From the NCBI GenBank assembly GCA_002842285.1, contig PHCJ01000004.1, positions 38,889 through 102,888 on the forward strand: a stretch of DNA of 64,000 bases, in the 5' to 3' direction. Each line of letters begins with the position of its first letter. The first letter of the stretch is position 1. The notes under the pieces were generated by a model that saw only the letters and a list, made by a program, of their open reading frames with translations, made no database searches and was not told where the DNA came from. This DNA comes from Betaproteobacteria bacterium HGW-Betaproteobacteria-22. Its GTDB lineage: Bacteria > Pseudomonadota > Gammaproteobacteria > Burkholderiales > Methylophilaceae. This document shows positions 29,516-38,595 of this stretch, one piece after another. The position numbers were made by a program, and so were the translations under genes.

Positions 29516-31609
29516 ATGACTGCGATGAAATTTACAAATCTGCCGCAAAAGCCATCGGCTTTTGCATACAAACCTATTGTTATCCTCTTTGCCACATGTT
29601 TTAGCACACAGGCGGCGCTGGCCGAAAATCAGACACAGATTACGCTACCCCCTGTTGCCATTACAGGCAACCCGCTCGGCGTAAGTTCTGACGAACTGGT
29701 GATTCCAGTATCTGTACTCAGTGGCCGTGAACTATCACTCAAACGCGAAAACACACTGGCAGAAACACTCAACGGCATTCCCGGGGTGTCTGCCACCAAT
29801 TTTGGCCCCAACGCCTCCCGCCCGGTGATTAGGGGGCTTGATGCCGAGCGCGTGCGTATCATGCAAAATGGCATTGGTGTGTTGGATGCCTCCTCTTTAA
29901 GCTTTGACCACGCCGTAACCATAGACCCGCTAATTATTGAGCAGATAGATGTCATTCGAGGCCCTGCCGCTTTGCTGTACGGTGGCAGCGCCGTAGGTGG
30001 TGTCGTCAATGCCATTGATCATCGCATCCCTACTGAAAAAGTCGATGGCATCCTCGGGCGTGCTGAAGGCAGAGTTGGCGGTGCCGATAGCCAAAACAGC
30101 CTAGCCGGTGTCGTTGATGCGGGGGACGGGAAAATTGCCATACATGCCGACGCTTACACGCGTAAAACCAGCGATCTTGATATCAAAGGCTTCGCCATGT
30201 CGAGCAGAAAAAGCCGTGCTGAAAACCTCACGCGTGAGCATCGCGGCAAACTAGTTAACAGCAGTGCAGATGCTGAAGGTGGCGCAATCGGCGCATCTCT
30301 CACTTTTGATAACGGTTATCTTGGCACCTCCTATTCAGGCTTTAGAAGCAACTATGGCACGGTCGCAGAAGAGTCCGTACGTGCGGATATGAAAAGCAAC
30401 CGCTGGGATATTGCCAGTGAATTTAAAGAACTTGGCGGTATCGTGCAGCGCGTAAAATTCCGCCTGGCACATACCGACTACCAGCATCAGGAAATTGAAA
30501 ATGGTGAAGTAGGGACTACGTTCAAGAATCGCGGCCTGGAAGGCAGCCTGGAGGCAGGACATGCGAATTTTGGCGCTTTAACAGGGGTGTTAGGCCTGCA
30601 GTTCCAAAACACCAACTTCGAGGCGCTTGGTGATGAAGCTTTTGTGCCTGCAGTCAACACGCAAAACAAGGCCGTCTATCTATATGAAGAGTTGCCAATC
30701 GATCAGCTCAAGCTGAGTTTTGGTGGCCGCGTTGAGCATGTCACTGTCGATTCACGCAGTAATGACAAATTCACAGGCCAGAATAATCGCTTCACCCCTA
30801 GCAGTTTTGCACTGGGCGGCCTCTACACCTTCAGTGATCACTGGTCGATGACGACCAATCTATCACACAGCGAGCGGGCACCTAGCTACTTTGAACTGTA
30901 TGCTGATGGGCCACATTTGGCAACGGGGCAATACGAAGTAGGCAACGCACATTTTGCTAAAGAACGCTCAAACGGAATTGATGCACAAATCCGCTGGAAA
31001 CAAGATAAACACACATTCAGCATTGGGGCTTTTTACACCCGATTTGGACGTTTTATAGGTCTGTTAGATACCGGCAATACACGTGGTGTTGACGGTGAAC
31101 TCAACCCAGTAGACGCAGATAATGATGGTGTTGCAGATTTGTCTGGTGAAGACATTCTGCCGGAAGCTAAATTTAGCGCGATAAAAGCCACGTTTAAGGG
31201 TGTTGAGATAGAAGGTAAATTCAACCTCATTGACAACCTGGATTTAACCGTAAAGGGCGACTACGTACGCGCAAAAAACAATGAAAGTGGTGACTCACTA
31301 CCACGCATCAGCCCATTACGATTAGGATTTGGCTTACGCTACCAGCTTAACAATTGGGGAGCCAGGCTAGATGTATTACACGCTTTTGGCCAAAACAGAA
31401 CTGCAGCCAATGAGCTAAAAACAGATAGCTATACCGATGCCAGTGCAATGGTCACCTATAAATTACCTGTCACGCGCTTTAATGTAGAGGTGTTTGCCAA
31501 GGGCAAGAACTTGCTCAACCAGGAAATACGCGAGCATGCTTCGTTTTTGAAAGACATTTCACCCGCAGGTGAACGTTCTGTGTTGTTAGGGCTGCGAGCC
31601 GATTTTTAA
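29516..31609 (+). CDS. TonB-dependent outer-membrane receptor, ZnuD-like
   Basis: 697-residue TonB receptor with a signal peptide (cleavage near ALAEN), a plug domain and a 22-strand barrel ending in a terminal aromatic (ADF). The plug reads PVIRGLDAERVRIMQNG and GPAALLYGGSAVGGVVN, closely resembling zinc receptor ZnuD of Neisseria. A predicted extracellular loop contains the EF-hand-like DADNDGVAD near residue 535. Zinc import is the likely role by family; no Zur operator was recognised upstream. Confidence 0.87.
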   Translation: MTAMKFTNLPQKPSAFAYKPIVILFATCFSTQAALAENQTQITLPPVAITGNPLGVSSDELVIPVSVLSGRELSLKRENTLAETLNGIPGVSATNFGPNASRPVIRGLDAERVRIMQNGIGVLDASSLSFDHAVTIDPLIIEQIDVIRGPAALLYGGSAVGGVVNAIDHRIPTEKVDGILGRAEGRVGGADSQNSLAGVVDAGDGKIAIHADAYTRKTSDLDIKGFAMSSRKSRAENLTREHRGKLVNSSADAEGGAIGASLTFDNGYLGTSYSGFRSNYGTVAEESVRADMKSNRWDIASEFKELGGIVQRVKFRLAHTDYQHQEIENGEVGTTFKNRGLEGSLEAGHANFGALTGVLGLQFQNTNFEALGDEAFVPAVNTQNKAVYLYEELPIDQLKLSFGGRVEHVTVDSRSNDKFTGQNNRFTPSSFALGGLYTFSDHWSMTTNLSHSERAPSYFELYADGPHLATGQYEVGNAHFAKERSNGIDAQIRWKQDKHTFSIGAFYTRFGRFIGLLDTGNTRGVDGELNPVDADNDGVADLSGEDILPEAKFSAIKATFKGVEIEGKFNLIDNLDLTVKGDYVRAKNNESGDSLPRISPLRLGFGLRYQLNNWGARLDVLHAFGQNRTAANELKTDSYTDASAMVTYKLPVTRFNVEVFAKGKNLLNQEIREHASFLKDISPAGERSVLLGLRADF

Positions 31610-31619
31610 CATTGTGGGG

Positions 31620-31643
31620 TGGCAGGCGTTTAACCGCCTGCCA
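31620..31643. terminator. hairpin between convergent genes
   Basis: A 9-bp perfect stem (TGGCAGGCG / CGCCTGCCA) with a 6-base loop lies between the ZnuD-like gene and dgkA, which are convergent. There is no run of T on either side, so termination efficiency is uncertain. Confidence 0.55.
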
Positions 31644-31648
31644 GTAGC

Positions 31649-32068
31649 TTACCCCAGCAATACCAAGCTCCACACAGTCACAACAATCAGCAAGGCAATA
31701 AACACGGCCGCGCTACCTATATCTTTCGCTTGCTTGGCCAATGGGTGCTTATCTGTTGAGGTATGATCCACCGCCGCCTCAATCGCAGAGTTCAGCAACT
31801 CTACGATCAATACCAACAACACGCTGGCGATCATCATTGCCTGCTCTACCGGCGTATTATCCAGATAAATTGCCAGTGGAATAAGCACGATAGCTAAAAA
31901 CACCTCCTGCCTAAAGGCATCTTCATGCACGAACGCCGCCTTAAAACCTTCTAATGAGTAACCAAACGCATTAATCAACCTGCGCAACCCGGTTTTACCC
32001 TTAAACGGACTTACGGCTAACGCTAAATGTTTTGATGGTTCTTGATTTGTTTCCGGAGTTTGCATCAT
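31649..32068 (-). CDS. dgkA: diacylglycerol kinase
   Basis: Small trimeric inner-membrane kinase that recycles diacylglycerol to phosphatidic acid. From the ATG at 32068 the product has 139 residues, opening MMQTPETNQEPSKH. The family signature is ELLNSAIEAAVD, with three hydrophobic segments. An upstream start at 32230 would add 54 residues unlike the family, so I rejected it. The N-terminal extension before FGYSLEGFKAAF is somewhat longer than in E. coli DgkA. Confidence 0.92.
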   Translation of the reverse strand: MMQTPETNQEPSKHLALAVSPFKGKTGLRRLINAFGYSLEGFKAAFVHEDAFRQEVFLAIVLIPLAIYLDNTPVEQAMMIASVLLVLIVELLNSAIEAAVDHTSTDKHPLAKQAKDIGSAAVFIALLIVVTVWSLVLLG

Positions 32069-32365
32069 CAGCTTTCTGGTTAAATTAAATTGCGCATTAC
32101 GTAGCGCAAATTTTACCGCAGATTCTCGATCCACATGCAAAATCATAGAAACTGGGTTTAAGGTGATATTGCAACTTATGAGGAATCCAAAACTGCCTAT
32201 AAACGACAAATGAACTGCAAAAAACACCAAAAAAAGACTACCTGTGTTCGCATGGAATTGAATATCTGCCTTATGGATAATCCGGGATTAAGATTGACAT
32301 CTCCAGCGCATCATGCGCTATCATAACGTTTTAAATGACAAAACAGTTACATCCAAAGGATCATC

Positions 32366-32638
32366 ATGGCACGCACAGTGAATTGCATCAAATTAGGAAA
32401 AGAAGCCGAGGGCATGGACTTTCCTCCATATCCCGGCGAGCTTGGCAAGCGTATCTATGCCAATGTTTCCAAGGAGGCATGGGCAGCATGGCTAAAACAG
32501 CAAACCATGCTGGTGAATGAAAACAGATTAAGTTTAGCTGACCCATCAGCACGCAAATACCTGGCTGAGCAAACTGAAAAATATTTTTTTGGTAGCGGCG
32601 CCGACACAGCCAGTGGCTACGTGCCTCCTGCACCTTAA
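32366..32638 (+). CDS. yggX: probable Fe(2+)-trafficking protein / oxidative damage protection
   Basis: 90-residue YggX family protein implicated in protecting labile Fe-S clusters and handling Fe(II). It opens [19 protein letters not shown] and keeps the conserved [12 protein letters not shown] and [14 protein letters not shown] segments with a single conserved cysteine at residue 7. AAAGGA lies before the ATG. A clear terminator follows. Confidence 0.95.
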   Translation: MARTVNCIKLGKEAEGMDFPPYPGELGKRIYANVSKEAWAAWLKQQTMLVNENRLSLADPSARKYLAEQTEKYFFGSGADTASGYVPPAP

Positions 32639-32657
32639 CCATTAGCCTTGGACTGAC

Positions 32658-32684
32658 AAAAAAGCGCCATAACGGCGCTTTTTT
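32658..32684. terminator. rho-independent terminator after yggX
   Basis: A perfect 11-bp stem AAAAAAGCGCC / GGCGCTTTTTT with a 5-base loop, ending in T6. It lies between yggX and the convergent phoU. Confidence 0.93.
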
Positions 32685-32788
32685 ATGCTCGAATAACAAG
32701 AAGCATGTATGGGTCACAAAACTGCTTTTTTATGCAGCTCTATACACACTCAACGCCATGCCCAGCAGATAAACCCCGGGCTTAGCCA

Positions 32789-33496
32789 CTATGACTGCAA
32801 GGTTTCGCGCTCCATTTCCTGTACAGAAATATGACGCACATCTTTACCTTTGACCATATAAACCACATATTCAGCGATATTTTTGGCATGGTCGCCAATC
32901 CGCTCAATCGCCTTAGCGACAAACAATACCTCTAGCGACATTGAAATCGTACGCGGATCTTCAAGCATGAAGGTAATCAATTGACGCATTGCCGCACGGA
33001 AATGCTCATCCACCTGCTCATCCTGCCTCGCCACTTCAACGGTTTTACTGACATCCAAGCGCGCAAAAGCATCCAATGAGGTACGCAGCATTTCACGCAC
33101 CAAGGCAACCATGGCTTTAATCTCATTAAAACGTGGCTTATACATACGATCTTCTTCAAAGATCTTTTGTGCAGTACGTGCAATCTTGGTCGCTTCATCA
33201 CCTATGCGCTCCAAGTCCGTGATGGTTTTAACCATCATCATCACCATACGCAAATCACCGGCTGCAGGTTGTCTGCGCGCAATAATATGGCTACAGTCTT
33301 CGTCAATCTCAACCTCTAGCGCATTGACACGAGCATCATTGACCATTACCTCTTTAGCAAGGTTGGTGTCTAACTTAACCAGTGCTTCAAGCGCCTGTAT
33401 GATTTGCTGCTCTACCAAACCACCCATCTCAAGCACTTTGCCACGCAAAGACTCTAATTCTGCATCATATTGTTTAAAGGTGTGTTCCGAATGCAT
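32789..33496 (-). CDS. phoU: phosphate signalling accessory protein PhoU
   Basis: Cytoplasmic negative regulator that links the Pst transporter to the PhoR/PhoB system. 235 residues form two three-helix PhoU repeats with metal-contacting motifs such as TITDLERIGDEATKIA in the first and KAIERIGDHAKNIAEY in the second. A TTG at 33508 is an alternative start; the ATG at 33496 has GGAAA upstream. No pst or phoBR gene is adjacent. Confidence 0.94.
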   Translation of the reverse strand: MHSEHTFKQYDAELESLRGKVLEMGGLVEQQIIQALEALVKLDTNLAKEVMVNDARVNALEVEIDEDCSHIIARRQPAAGDLRMVMMMVKTITDLERIGDEATKIARTAQKIFEEDRMYKPRFNEIKAMVALVREMLRTSLDAFARLDVSKTVEVARQDEQVDEHFRAAMRQLITFMLEDPRTISMSLEVLFVAKAIERIGDHAKNIAEYVVYMVKGKDVRHISVQEMERETLQS

Positions 33497-33576
33497 GTTG
33501 TTTTCCAATCGTTGCTATTATGTAGATCATAGCGCTCAAATATGACAGTTTAATGACAATATGTACCTTAATTACC

Positions 33577-34236
33577 TTACTTCTGATAGGTCTTTACACC
33601 ATCAGCCGTTGCCAGTAAAAGCACATTAGCGGGGCGAGCCGCAAAGATACCATTGGTCACCACACCCACAATTTGGTTAATGCTTGCTTCAAACGCCACG
33701 GGATCAGTAATTGTTAAACCATGCACATCCAAAATCACATTGCCGTTATCGGTTGTAAAGTCACGTAGCTTTGGCTGGCCACCTAATTTAACCAACTCGC
33801 GTGCTACATAGCTTTTTGCCATCGGCAGCACTTCGATAGGCAGCGGGAACTTGCCCAGCACCGGCACATATTTACTTGCATCACAAATACAAATGAATTT
33901 TTTAGCTACTGCCGCCACGATTTTTTCACGCGTTAACGCGCCACCGCCGCCTTTTAGCATATGCATGTGTTCGGTGATTTCATCGGCACCATCGACATAA
34001 ATATCAAGACTATCAACCGCGTTCAGATCAAATACTTCAATCCCGTGTCCGCGCAGACGCTGTGCTGTAGCTTCCGAGCTGGCTACAGCACCGTCAATTT
34101 TGTGTTTAACTTTTGCAAGCTCTTCAATAAAAAAGTTGGCGGTTGAACCTGTGCCCACGCCAATAATCCCGCCCTTAACATACGCCACTGCTGCCATGGC
34201 AACTTGCTGTTTCAATTCATCTTGTGTAAACGCCAT
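33577..34236 (-). CDS. rpiA: ribose-5-phosphate isomerase A
   Basis: Interconverts ribose 5-phosphate and ribulose 5-phosphate in the pentose phosphate pathway. In methylotrophs it also serves the ribulose monophosphate cycle, which is family knowledge rather than evidence here. 219 residues with [11 protein letters not shown], the catalytic VDGADE and [23 protein letters not shown] precedes the ATG. It is divergent from ilvA. Confidence 0.96.
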   Translation of the reverse strand: MAFTQDELKQQVAMAAVAYVKGGIIGVGTGSTANFFIEELAKVKHKIDGAVASSEATAQRLRGHGIEVFDLNAVDSLDIYVDGADEITEHMHMLKGGGGALTREKIVAAVAKKFICICDASKYVPVLGKFPLPIEVLPMAKSYVARELVKLGGQPKLRDFTTDNGNVILDVHGLTITDPVAFEASINQIVGVVTNGIFAARPANVLLLATADGVKTYQK

Positions 34237-34317
34237 TTACTTAATTCCTTATAAATTCTTTATAATGTCAGTACAAACCATAACTATACACCGCTACTGG
34301 CGAATACAAAATAACGC

Positions 34318-35829
34318 ATGTCTATCAACTACCTAGAAAAAATACAAAACTCGCACGTTTATGATGTGGCTAGAAACACACCACTGGACTTTCAACCCAA
34401 TTTGTCAGCTCGTATTCACAATCGTGTTTTATTAAAACGCGAGGACATGCAACCTGTCTTTTCATTCAAACTGCGTGGTGCCTACAACAAAATGGCAAAT
34501 CTGCCCAAAGACGTGCTTGCGCGTGGCGTCATTGCCGCCAGCGCCGGTAATCATGCGCAAGGTGTTGCGCTATCTGCACAAAAACTGCGCTGTCGCGCAG
34601 TAATCGTAATGCCGACCACAACCCCGCTGATTAAAGTCAATGCCGTCAAGAGTCGTGGCGCTGAAGTTGTGTTATTTGGTGACAGTTACTCAGATGCTTA
34701 TGTGCATGCGCTTGAACTCGAAAAAACACAAAACCTTACCTTTGTACATCCCTATGACGACCCAGACGTCATTGCAGGCCAAGGTACCATTGCGATGGAA
34801 ATACTCAACGCACACCCTGAACCTATCGAAGCTATTTTCTGCTGCGTGGGCGGTGGCGGTTTGATTGCGGGCATAGCGGCTTATGTAAAGGCGGTAAGGC
34901 CTGAAATTAAAATCATCGGAGTAGAAGCACGTGACGCCGAGGCAATGACAGAGTCACTCAAACAGGGCAAGCGCGTTATGCTGGATCAAGTTGGCCTGTT
35001 TGCCGATGGTGCAGCAGTCAAACAGGTTGGTGAGCATACATTCGCTTTATGCCAGCAATATGTTGATGAAATGGTCGTGGTTGACAATGACGCCATTTGC
35101 GCCGCCATCAAGGATGTATTTGAAGATACCCGAAGCATTCTGGAACCCGCTGGCGCTCTTGCTACCGCAGGCCTTAAAGCCTATGCAGCACGTGAAGGAT
35201 TACAAAACAAAACCTTAATTGGCATTGCTTCAGGGGCGAATATGAACTTTGACCGCCTGCGCTTCATTGCAGAGCGTGCTGAGTTGGGCGAAAAGCGCGA
35301 AGCAGTGTTAGCGGTCACCATCCCTGAAAAACCGGGTGCTTTTAAAACTTTTTGTCGCCTGCTGGGCAACCGCAGCATCACTGAGTTTAACTACCGGTAC
35401 TCAGACCCTAGGGAAGCGCATATTTTTGTAGGGGTTGCGGTAACCAATCCGCAGGAATCTGAAAATCTGGTTAGCGCACTGCAAAGCAAAGGCCTGCCCG
35501 CGCTTGATTTATCCGATAACGAAGTCGCCAAACTGCATTTACGCCACTTGGTGGGTGGTCATGCGCCACAGGCCGAACATGAAGTGGTTTTCAGATTTGA
35601 ATTTCCGGAAAAACCAGGCGCACTCATGAATTTTCTAGACACCATGGGACACGACTGGAATATCAGCCTGTTTCATTACCGCAACCACGGTGCCGATTTT
35701 GGCCGTGTCTTGGTCGGCATGCAAGTACCTCCGAATGAACTTACTGAATTTTCTGATTTCTTAGACAATTTAGGCTACCCTTATTGGGATGAAACAAACA
35801 ACCCGGCTTATAAGCTATTTTTAGGCTAA
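34318..35829 (+). CDS. ilvA: threonine ammonia-lyase, biosynthetic
   Basis: PLP enzyme that makes 2-oxobutanoate from threonine, the first step to isoleucine. The 503 residues show the PLP lysine in FSFKLRGAYNKM, the glycine-rich phosphate loop VGGGGLIAGIAAY, and two C-terminal ACT-like regulatory domains (about residues 325-500), which mark the isoleucine-inhibited biosynthetic form. Its start lies 81 bases from that of rpiA. Confidence 0.96.
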   Translation: MSINYLEKIQNSHVYDVARNTPLDFQPNLSARIHNRVLLKREDMQPVFSFKLRGAYNKMANLPKDVLARGVIAASAGNHAQGVALSAQKLRCRAVIVMPTTTPLIKVNAVKSRGAEVVLFGDSYSDAYVHALELEKTQNLTFVHPYDDPDVIAGQGTIAMEILNAHPEPIEAIFCCVGGGGLIAGIAAYVKAVRPEIKIIGVEARDAEAMTESLKQGKRVMLDQVGLFADGAAVKQVGEHTFALCQQYVDEMVVVDNDAICAAIKDVFEDTRSILEPAGALATAGLKAYAAREGLQNKTLIGIASGANMNFDRLRFIAERAELGEKREAVLAVTIPEKPGAFKTFCRLLGNRSITEFNYRYSDPREAHIFVGVAVTNPQESENLVSALQSKGLPALDLSDNEVAKLHLRHLVGGHAPQAEHEVVFRFEFPEKPGALMNFLDTMGHDWNISLFHYRNHGADFGRVLVGMQVPPNELTEFSDFLDNLGYPYWDETNNPAYKLFLG

Positions 35830-35839
35830 CGCAGCTTTT

Positions 35840-35880
35840 ATGGCTGATATAAACCAACCATTATGGTTTATATCAGCCAT
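35840..35880. terminator. long hairpin after ilvA
   Basis: A perfect 17-bp stem (ATGGCTGATATAAACCA and complement) with a 7-base loop begins 11 bases after the ilvA stop. It lacks a following T run, so it may be a weak terminator or a 3' stabilising hairpin. Confidence 0.65.
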
Positions 35881-36046
35881 GCAAACCGCTAGTTGCGCGC
35901 GTAAAGCCCAAACGCATCACAATTGACACCACAATGACAATGAGTACGGTTCTTGCGTGCGTTACTGTTTTGGTATGTTTCAAATGTATGAAATATCCAT
36001 ATAAATTGCACCATCATTTCAATAAACAACACTTTGGAGAGAATAA

Positions 36047-37174
36047 ATGAAGCTTGCCCCTACTTTGAATAAAGTACGAATTAGCCTGGTATTGTTAACA
36101 CTGCTCGCAACAGTGAGCGGCTGTGATAAAAAGTCTGAAGACAGCGCAACTGCAGCCGAAGCTAGCGTAAGTGCAGGTGGTTTTGCTTATGTCACCAGCC
36201 AGGATGCGGGCGTCAGCGTCGTTGATCTTGCCACAATGGAAGTGATCAAGCAGTTTGATGTAAAAGCAGAAGGGCCTCGTGGCTTGGGCGTAACAGATGA
36301 TGGCAAAAAGCTGATTGTTGCCACGCGCGAGAATGAAAGCATTTCAGTAATCGACACGGCAACGGGTGAAGTACTGCAACAGATTCATGTCGGAAAAAAT
36401 CCTGAATTTGTGCGCATCAACGGCAATTTTGCTTACATCTCTTCCGAGCCTAGCGCAGTGGGTGGGCCGCCGCCAAAACCAGGGGCGAAAGAAGAACGCG
36501 ACGATGATGATGACGATGATGAAGAAAAAATTCCCGCTAAAATCGCAGTGGTCGATTTAATCAAAGGCGAAAAAGTGCGTGAAATTACTGGTGGCCCCGA
36601 GACCGAGGGCATTGAGTTTTCAGCCGATGGTAAAAACTTGGTTATTACCAACGAGGCCGACAACACCATCACCGTGCACAACATTGCTGATGGCAGTCTG
36701 ACAAAAACCATACACACCCATGAGCATGGTGACCGTCCTCGTGGCATTAAAGTTTCGCCTGACGGTAGCACCTACCTTGCTACGCTTGAGTACGGTAACA
36801 AGTTTATGGTGTTGGATAAAGACTTTAATTTTGTACGCAATGTAGAAACAGGGCAAACACCTTATGGCATTTCTTATGACCATGCAGGCAAACATATCTT
36901 TGTTGCCACCAATAAAGAAAAAGCCCTACAGGTCTTTGACGCACAAACCTACGAAAAAATTAAAGACATCCCCACAGGCAATCGCTGCTGGCACTTCAGC
37001 TTTACCCCTGATGACAAACAAATCCTGCTTGCCTGCGGCAAATCAGACGCAGTGTTTGTGATTGATGCAGAGAAACTAGAAGTCACAAAACAAATCGAGG
37101 TGAAAAATATGCCTTGGGGTATCGTGACTTACCCCAAAGCCATGGGTAGCCTGGATACAAAAATCACTCACTAG
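36047..37174 (+). CDS. YVTN-family beta-propeller lipoprotein with aspartate run
   Basis: 375 residues, with a lipoprotein signal (SGC at residues 24-26) and about seven beta-propeller repeats of the YVTN/NHL kind (for example GKKLIVATRENESISVIDTA and DGKNLVITNEADNTITVHN). Between two blades, residues 149-161 form an acidic run with seven consecutive aspartates. Such proteins are often encoded with periplasmic dehydrogenases in methylotrophs; no such partner is visible here. GGAGAG precedes the ATG. The function is unknown and metal binding by the acidic loop is inferred. Confidence 0.85.
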   Translation: MKLAPTLNKVRISLVLLTLLATVSGCDKKSEDSATAAEASVSAGGFAYVTSQDAGVSVVDLATMEVIKQFDVKAEGPRGLGVTDDGKKLIVATRENESISVIDTATGEVLQQIHVGKNPEFVRINGNFAYISSEPSAVGGPPPKPGAKEERDDDDDDDEEKIPAKIAVVDLIKGEKVREITGGPETEGIEFSADGKNLVITNEADNTITVHNIADGSLTKTIHTHEHGDRPRGIKVSPDGSTYLATLEYGNKFMVLDKDFNFVRNVETGQTPYGISYDHAGKHIFVATNKEKALQVFDAQTYEKIKDIPTGNRCWHFSFTPDDKQILLACGKSDAVFVIDAEKLEVTKQIEVKNMPWGIVTYPKAMGSLDTKITH

Positions 37175-37207
37175 CAAGCAATTGCTAAAATTGACTTTGC
37201 CAAAATC

Positions 37208-37240
37208 AACCCCGCAAAGTTTGCGGGGTTTTTATTTTAA
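37208..37240. terminator. rho-independent terminator after YVTN gene
   Basis: An 11-bp stem AACCCCGCAAA / TTTGCGGGGTT followed by TTTTATTTT. It overlaps the 3' end of the convergent EVE-domain gene. Confidence 0.9.
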
Positions 37241-37690
37241 TTTTTCTAAAATTAAAGCCCAGTCGCGCGGGTCAACAGGGGTAATGGATAAGCGGTTGCC
37301 TCGTTGCAATATGCGTAAATTTTGCAGTTCCGGCATTTCACGCATTTCTTTAAGACTCAATAAACGGGTTTTTCTAACCAGTCTTACATCCACATTAAAC
37401 CAGCGTGGTGTTTCAGTTGTGGCTTTAGGATCATAATATTTATGACCTTCAATAAACTGCAGGCGGTCAGGGTAAGCCAGCGCACTCACCTCGGCAAGCC
37501 CCGCAATCCCGGGCACCTCACAATTAGAATGATAAAACAGCACACCATCCCCCACCTGCATTTGGTCACGCATAAAATTGCGCGCCTGATAATTGCGTAC
37601 GCCATACCAATCTACAGTTTGGTTCGGCATCGCAGCCAAATCATCAATTGAAACATCGGAAGGTTCTGATTTCATGAGCCAGTAGCGCAT
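37232..37690 (-). CDS. EVE domain-containing protein
   Basis: 152-residue protein consisting of one EVE (PUA-like) domain, opening MRYWLMKSEPSDVSIDDL and containing WYGVRNYQARNFMRDQM and VLFYHSNCEVPGIAG, all standard for the family (thymocyte nuclear protein 1 group). EVE domains bind modified bases in DNA or RNA. The biological target in this host is unknown and no restriction or modification genes adjoin it. Confidence 0.92.
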   Translation of the reverse strand: MRYWLMKSEPSDVSIDDLAAMPNQTVDWYGVRNYQARNFMRDQMQVGDGVLFYHSNCEVPGIAGLAEVSALAYPDRLQFIEGHKYYDPKATTETPRWFNVDVRLVRKTRLLSLKEMREMPELQNLRILQRGNRLSITPVDPRDWALILEKLK

Positions 37691-37761
37691 CTGTATTTTC
37701 CCTGTAAATATTAAGTGCTTATGATAATCTATAGTGAAATTATAAATAATGAAGTGCGCTC

Positions 37762-38133
37762 ATGAATAAATCTTTAGCCAAAAATGTACTTGGCACACCC
37801 TTACAAACTTGCAGCTTAAACCCCATGACAGGCTTCACCCGCAATGGCTGCTGCGAAACAAGCGCAGAAGATACAGCAAGCCATACCGTTTGCGCACAAA
37901 TGACAGAAGAGTTTCTGGCTTTTTCACTCTCGCGCGGCAATGATTTGAGCACGCCTCGCCCCGAATACGGATTTGAAGGCCTGCAAGCAGGTGATCGCTG
38001 GTGCCTATGCGCAAGCCGCTGGTTAGAGGCTGCTGAAGCTGGCTTTGCACCACCTGTGATTTTAGAGGCCAGTCACGAAAAATGTTTAAATCTCATCTCA
38101 CTGGCGGATTTAAAGTATCACGCTTTAAGATAA
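37762..38133 (+). CDS. DUF2237 family protein
   Basis: 123 residues with the family motifs KNVLGTPLQTCSLNPMTGF, RNGCCET, DHT-like SHTVCAQMTEEFL and GDRWCLCASRW, containing several conserved cysteines. Cytoplasmic, function unknown. It is divergent from the EVE gene with 71 bases between starts. A weak 7-bp hairpin at 38146-38160 follows the stop. Confidence 0.88.
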   Translation: MNKSLAKNVLGTPLQTCSLNPMTGFTRNGCCETSAEDTASHTVCAQMTEEFLAFSLSRGNDLSTPRPEYGFEGLQAGDRWCLCASRWLEAAEAGFAPPVILEASHEKCLNLISLADLKYHALR

Positions 38134-38595
38134 ATAAAAACCAGTAAGATCAGTGATCTTTAGCCAGCGTAGTCGTCAGTCAGCGTAGGTTCGATGGAAT
38201 GGAATGAAGGTTGCTGCATTGCTGCCTCAGCCAATTGAGGAGTTCTCTACGAATACAGCCTAGGCCAGCATCCTGAACCAAAAAGGCTCAAGTGGTAACA
38301 GCCTAGAGCGCATTAGGTACACCCGCCAAGAAGCTCTTAAAAGAGACCTCAATTTAGAGCGCGCACACAGCTACTCGAATGACTAAAACCGATGCTATAG
38401 ACTAGTTCAAGGAATTATTAGCCTAAACCAACCCGTAGAGAACAAACTTTAAAATCTTTGTGTCTTTATGCCGAACATTAAACGCGTATTTTTAACATTA
38501 CAAGCTCGTTAAAAGCACAATATAAATCCACAAAAACATTCTACCGCATTTACAATTAAACATAACGACTCACTAGTAAATTTACTTGGCGAACC
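38134..38595. other. 462-base region without a recognised gene
   Basis: No open frame longer than 60 codons and no recognised RNA gene. It contains several short hairpins, for example CCTGAACC-AAAAA-GGCTCAAG near 38272-38293, so an unannotated structured RNA on either strand is possible. I compared it by eye with tmRNA, 6S RNA and RNase P RNA and saw no match. Confidence 0.5.

Noticed and set aside
32069..32230. 54-residue N-terminal extension of dgkA
   Set aside because: The extra residues are unlike the family and would give an unusual leader; the double ATG at 32063-32068 fits.
38134..38595. tmRNA, 6S RNA or RNase P RNA gene
   Set aside because: None of the characteristic ends, tag coding sequence or conserved loops could be recognised.
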